Positions 13,972 to 16,799 of a stretch of DNA of 16,799 bases are shown in pieces (the stretch's first letter is position 1; each line of letters starts with the position of its first letter). The notes beneath the pieces were generated by a model. It saw only the letters and a program-made list of their open reading frames with translations, did no database searches and was not told where the DNA came from. The stretch comes from Veillonella sp. (GTDB taxonomy: Bacteria; Bacillota; Negativicutes; Veillonellales; Veillonellaceae). Location: positions 1-16,799 of the forward strand of contig NZ_SVCB01000014.1 in the NCBI RefSeq assembly GCF_015058545.1, given 5' to 3'. A program made the translations under genes and the position numbers.

Positions 13972-15246
13972 CTACTTTTGTTCCCCCTTAGCCGAGGACT
14001 CGGTTTCAGATTTAACCGTCACCACAACCTTAGCTTCATTCCCTTTGGCAACATCGATTGACTCACTAAGCTCCGCTTTACGCTCTGCTTCATCTTCAAT
14101 TTCCACCTTGCGAACTGTCGCTTTAAAAGAAAACAGTTTATGTGCCAATCGTTTATCCACATCTTCTTTTAGAAGTTTATAAACAGTGGCTGCCAACGGC
14201 ACACTCAGAAGAATCCCCGGTACGCCGTACAAAGTACCGCCAATGGTGATAGCCGCGAATACCCAAATTCCCGGTAAACCGACGGAACTACCCACGATGC
14301 GCGGATAAATAACGTTCCCTTCGATTTGTTGCATTACAACGAGGACGATAATAAAAATTAACGCGTCCATGGTGCTGACCGATAAAAGCATTACGAGCCC
14401 CATGAAGCCGCCGATGTACGCCCCCAAGAGCGGTACTAAAGCAGTCAGACCGATTACACAGCCGATAGTCATGGCATACGGTACGGATAATACGGCAAGG
14501 CCGGCCCCTACCATAATACCTAAAATTAACGCATCCAGGAACTGGCCGATGAAAAAGCTGCTGAAAACCTGACTGGCCGTGCGCCATACATGGACCAAGC
14601 CCTTAATGTGATGATCTTCGCCATAAGCACGAGCCAAACGCCCCAACTGACGGCGAAGTACTTCTTTGTCGAGTAATACATAAATGGCAAAAATTAAGCC
14701 GATAACAAAATTAAATACCATTTCAAAGGTATCGCTCATTGTTTTCACAATATAGCGACCGCTATCGGCGCCGATTTGACGCAATTGTTCTACCGTTTTA
14801 TCCGATGAAATAGAATCCATCACACCGGATGACGAAATATAAGGTGTGTTTTCAATAAAACGTTTCACCCACTCAGAGGATTGCTGATACAAATCCGGCA
14901 AGGCCTGTACGATAATCCCCAAGGAATGAACGAGTTGCGGAATAGCCATATAACCGACGAGAAAAATTGCCAATAATATGGTTAAAATAGCTAATACAAT
15001 GCAGACCGGTCGCCTGGTAGCATGTTGCCAACCACTCGTAGCGGACGGGAAATAAATTTTCTCAAAGCGCTTTACAATGATGTTGAGTACAAAGGCGATA
15101 AGAATCCCCCATACCAATGGCATTACCGCGTCCAACCCAATTTTAAACGACGTCAGCACCGAATCAAACTTGATGGTAAAGAGGAATACTAGACCACCTA
15201 AGATGATAAGGCTGATGCTCGATCTATACTTTTTAAAAAAGCCCAT
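13972..15246 (-). CDS. AI-2E family transporter-like membrane protein
   Basis: This 424-residue inner-membrane protein belongs to the AI-2E (PerM/TqsA/UPF0118) family, whose members export signals, ions or other solutes and are of uncertain function as a group. It begins with two or three closely spaced helices (about 11-60 and 75-97), then a soluble segment rich in Ser and Gln (about 105-165). The conserved C-terminal helical bundle includes FIGQFLDALILGIMVGAGLA, VPLLGAYIGGFMGLVMLL and the near-invariant IEGNVIYPRIVGSSVGLPG block. A charged tail of about 50 residues, rich in Glu, Lys and Ser, ends the protein and is longer than in many relatives. The SD AAGGAGC is nine bases before the ATG. 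It lies 104 bases downstream of hemQ on the same strand and may be co-transcribed with it, but no functional link is evident. Confidence 0.9.
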   Translation of the reverse strand: MGFFKKYRSSISLIILGGLVFLFTIKFDSVLTSFKIGLDAVMPLVWGILIAFVLNIIVKRFEKIYFPSATSGWQHATRRPVCIVLAILTILLAIFLVGYMAIPQLVHSLGIIVQALPDLYQQSSEWVKRFIENTPYISSSGVMDSISSDKTVEQLRQIGADSGRYIVKTMSDTFEMVFNFVIGLIFAIYVLLDKEVLRRQLGRLARAYGEDHHIKGLVHVWRTASQVFSSFFIGQFLDALILGIMVGAGLAVLSVPYAMTIGCVIGLTALVPLLGAYIGGFMGLVMLLSVSTMDALIFIIVLVVMQQIEGNVIYPRIVGSSVGLPGIWVFAAITIGGTLYGVPGILLSVPLAATVYKLLKEDVDKRLAHKLFSFKATVRKVEIEDEAERKAELSESIDVAKGNEAKVVVTVKSETESSAKGEQK

Positions 15247-15350
15247 ACACTATTGCTCCTTACTTGAAATCTCCATTAACACTTGTCATGAAAAATCTTG
15301 TAATTCTCCAGCCCCTATACCCATCGTGAGTCAATAGTTTATTCGTGTTT

Positions 15351-16139
15351 TTAAGCAAATAAAGTATCCAAACGGTCTTCATCAAGCAAAGTGCCAACCG
15401 TAAACGGACCGAACATACCGAAACGGGCACTTACTTCATCAAAACGCATTTCATTAACGATTTTTTTGAACTGAACCGCATCATCGGACATGAGGGTAAT
15501 GCCCCATTCCCAATCATCGAGGCCACAGGCGCCGGTAGTAAATTCTTTAATCGTTTCTTCGTATTTCTTACCGATTTGACCATGAGAACGCATCATGCGA
15601 CCGCGTTCCGCACGATCCGTCATGTACCAGTTATCTTCCAAGTTGCGGCGTTTGCTCATTGGATAGAAGCACATATATTTTAAACGAGGAATATGCGGAT
15701 ACAAACGAGCTTGTACTTTTGGATGATTGATGTCGGTTTTCATATAGTTACTTACTTCAATCACCGATACGAAGGAAGCAGTCGGTTCCAAAACAGCGCC
15801 GATAGCCAATTTACGAAGGGTAATTTCTTTCGCCGTAACTTCTTCCAAAGTCGGCTGCAAGAACCAAATCATGATGTCCCCTTTGCCGCCCGCTACATTA
15901 TACAATGCATAGCTGGATGTTTCCGCTTCATGACCGGCTTCCAATTCAGCGATAAACGCTTTGAATTCAGCTAAAGCTTTAATCTGACGTTCCGTATCCC
16001 AGGACTGCCATTTTTCAAAATTAATTTTGTACGTAGCGTGAATACTGAACCAACCTTCATACGTCAAAACTGCTTTTTCATCAACACTCATGTCGTTCTG
16101 ACTCATAGCGCCGGGATGTCCCACATGCTGTTCACTCAT
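15351..16139 (-). CDS. hemQ: Coprohaem decarboxylase HemQ (chlorite dismutase-like family)
   Basis: HemQ carries out the last step of the coproporphyrin-dependent haem pathway, turning coprohaem III into haem b with peroxide. The 262-residue protein has the family core TYEGWFSIHATYKINF (26-41), the block RLKYMCFYPMSKRR (152-165) and NWYMTDRAERGRMMRSHG (170-187). Compared with well-studied Gram-positive HemQ enzymes, the haem-propionate and catalytic residues map cleanly: Arg145, Tyr159 and Lys163, with His186 as the proximal haem ligand. The offset is a constant 14 residues, reflecting a slightly longer N-terminus (MSEQHVGHPG onward). The start has AAAGGAGG eight bases upstream. It follows the porphyrinogen oxidase gene by 94 bases, so the two are likely one haem unit. 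Confidence 0.94.
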   Translation of the reverse strand: MSEQHVGHPGAMSQNDMSVDEKAVLTYEGWFSIHATYKINFEKWQSWDTERQIKALAEFKAFIAELEAGHEAETSSYALYNVAGGKGDIMIWFLQPTLEEVTAKEITLRKLAIGAVLEPTASFVSVIEVSNYMKTDINHPKVQARLYPHIPRLKYMCFYPMSKRRNLEDNWYMTDRAERGRMMRSHGQIGKKYEETIKEFTTGACGLDDWEWGITLMSDDAVQFKKIVNEMRFDEVSARFGMFGPFTVGTLLDEDRLDTLFA

Positions 16140-16233
16140 TGTAAATTCCTCCTTTAAAATAATTATGTATCTTCATTTACTAAAGATTATGTATTGTCAT
16201 TCTGTAAATGCTATTTAGCACCATTCACTGAAT

Positions 16234-16799
16234 TTATTTATCTTCATTCATCAAATGTTGTACCAAATCATGGGCCTGACGCACACCATCCGGCATGCCC
16301 ACGCCATCAAACGGCGTACCGATCATATGCAGGCCGGGATACGCTTTAGCGGCGTAGTCTTTAAGGCGCGATACCAAATCGCGATGGCCCACTTTATACT
16401 GCGGCATACTCTTGTCGAGGCGCGTCAATTCAACCCATAACGGTTTGGCGTTAAACTTCATGATACGCTGAATTTCTTTAACAGCCAACTCTTTTAAGAC
16501 CTCACCATCGTGTTCTTGCACCGTATTATCCCCCGGTTTGCCCATGAACACGCGCAACACAACTTTGTCCTGCGGTGTCGTCTGTGGCCACTTAGCGGTG
16601 ATATACGTACATGCCGTAAGCGGTGTATCTGTCTTACGCGTAATGACAAAACCGGTACCATCCAGCGGCGCATCAAAAGTCGCGCGGTCAAAACCCATAA
16701 CGGCGATGGCACAAGTAGATAAGTCCATATTCATTAATTCGCCAAAATGAGCATCATCCGCGAACCACTTTTTGTAGCTCTGCGGCGGTGTGGTTATAA
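16234..16799 (-). CDS. hemY: C-terminal part of protoporphyrinogen/coproporphyrinogen III oxidase (HemY/CgoX type), 5' end outside window
   Basis: The reading frame is open from the right edge of the window to a TAA at 16234, giving 187 residues of the C-terminal part; the ATG at 16734 is internal, since the frame continues upstream with TTPPQSYKKWFADDAHFGEL. The visible features are the HemY-like strand STCAIAVMGFD, the substrate-region block GTGFVITRKTD and TYITAKWP, and the C-terminal FAD-binding signature around GTPFDGVGMPDGVRQAHDL. In Firmicutes with HemQ this FAD enzyme oxidises coproporphyrinogen III to coproporphyrin III (CgoX). The ferrochelatase of the pathway is not in the window. 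The N-terminal Rossmann FAD motif lies beyond the edge and could not be checked. Confidence 0.88.
   Translation of the reverse strand, partial: ITTPPQSYKKWFADDAHFGELMNMDLSTCAIAVMGFDRATFDAPLDGTGFVITRKTDTPLTACTYITAKWPQTTPQDKVVLRVFMGKPGDNTVQEHDGEVLKELAVKEIQRIMKFNAKPLWVELTRLDKSMPQYKVGHRDLVSRLKDYAAKAYPGLHMIGTPFDGVGMPDGVRQAHDLVQHLMNEDK

Noticed and set aside
16204..16228. Imperfect stem between hemY and hemQ
   Set aside because: Six pairs with a G-U and a large bulge, and no T-run; too weak to call a terminator or a regulatory element.
1..16799. CRISPR array, tRNA, insertion sequence or phage genes
   Set aside because: No spaced direct repeats, cloverleaf, transposase motif or phage protein was seen; the only tandem repeat is coding.

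Overview
The window looks like chromosomal DNA of an anaerobic Firmicute, most plausibly a Negativicutes/Veillonellaceae-type bacterium. The reasons are the Firmicutes-style haem branch (HemQ next to a HemY/CgoX-type oxidase), strong AGGAGG-type ribosome binding sites on nearly every gene, a YvrJ-type micro-protein, an ECF vitamin S-component, and a moderate GC content judged by eye. No 16S gene or other taxonomic marker is present, so the placement is an inference. No phage, transposon, CRISPR or tRNA was seen.

Layout. (1) 1-4863, minus strand: a six-gene peptide-uptake operon in the order oppB-oppC-oppD-oppF-serine hydrolase-lipoprotein. The four transporter genes are joined by ATGA stop/start overlaps. 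The last gene is cut by the window edge after 26 codons, but these encode a lipoprotein signal peptide, so it is probably the missing substrate-binding protein. (2) 4864-5104: divergent promoter region. (3) 5105-6580, plus strand: a pyridoxal/pyridoxamine kinase and an ECF S-component, a likely vitamin B6 salvage pair. (4) 6581-6984: a 404-base gap holding two hairpins, one of them an intrinsic terminator. (5) 6985-7542, plus strand: a DUF805-like membrane protein, ended by a two-way terminator. (6) 7623-9027, minus strand: an unrecognised 396-residue membrane protein followed by a 49-codon yvrJ-like gene. A long inverted repeat between them contains the yvrJ Shine-Dalgarno sequence. (7) 9279-13106, minus strand: CydD and CydC fused into one 1275-residue ABC exporter. 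(8) 13173-13799: a secreted double-PepSY protein. (9) 13972-15246: an AI-2E family membrane protein. (10) 15351-16799: hemQ and the 3' end of a protoporphyrinogen/coproporphyrinogen oxidase gene that runs off the window.

How the genes fit together. The right part has a haem theme: HemY/CgoX oxidises the porphyrinogen, HemQ decarboxylates coprohaem to haem b, and CydDC is the exporter needed to assemble haem-containing cytochrome bd (cydAB is not in the window). The left part is nutrient capture: peptide import with a cytoplasmic serine hydrolase, and vitamin B6 import with its trapping kinase. The strongest candidates for new biology are the SD-sequestering terminator-like hairpin in front of yvrJ, the 21-bp minisatellite coding for five heptads inside the fused CydDC, and the beta-lactamase-fold hydrolase without a signal peptide inside the opp operon.
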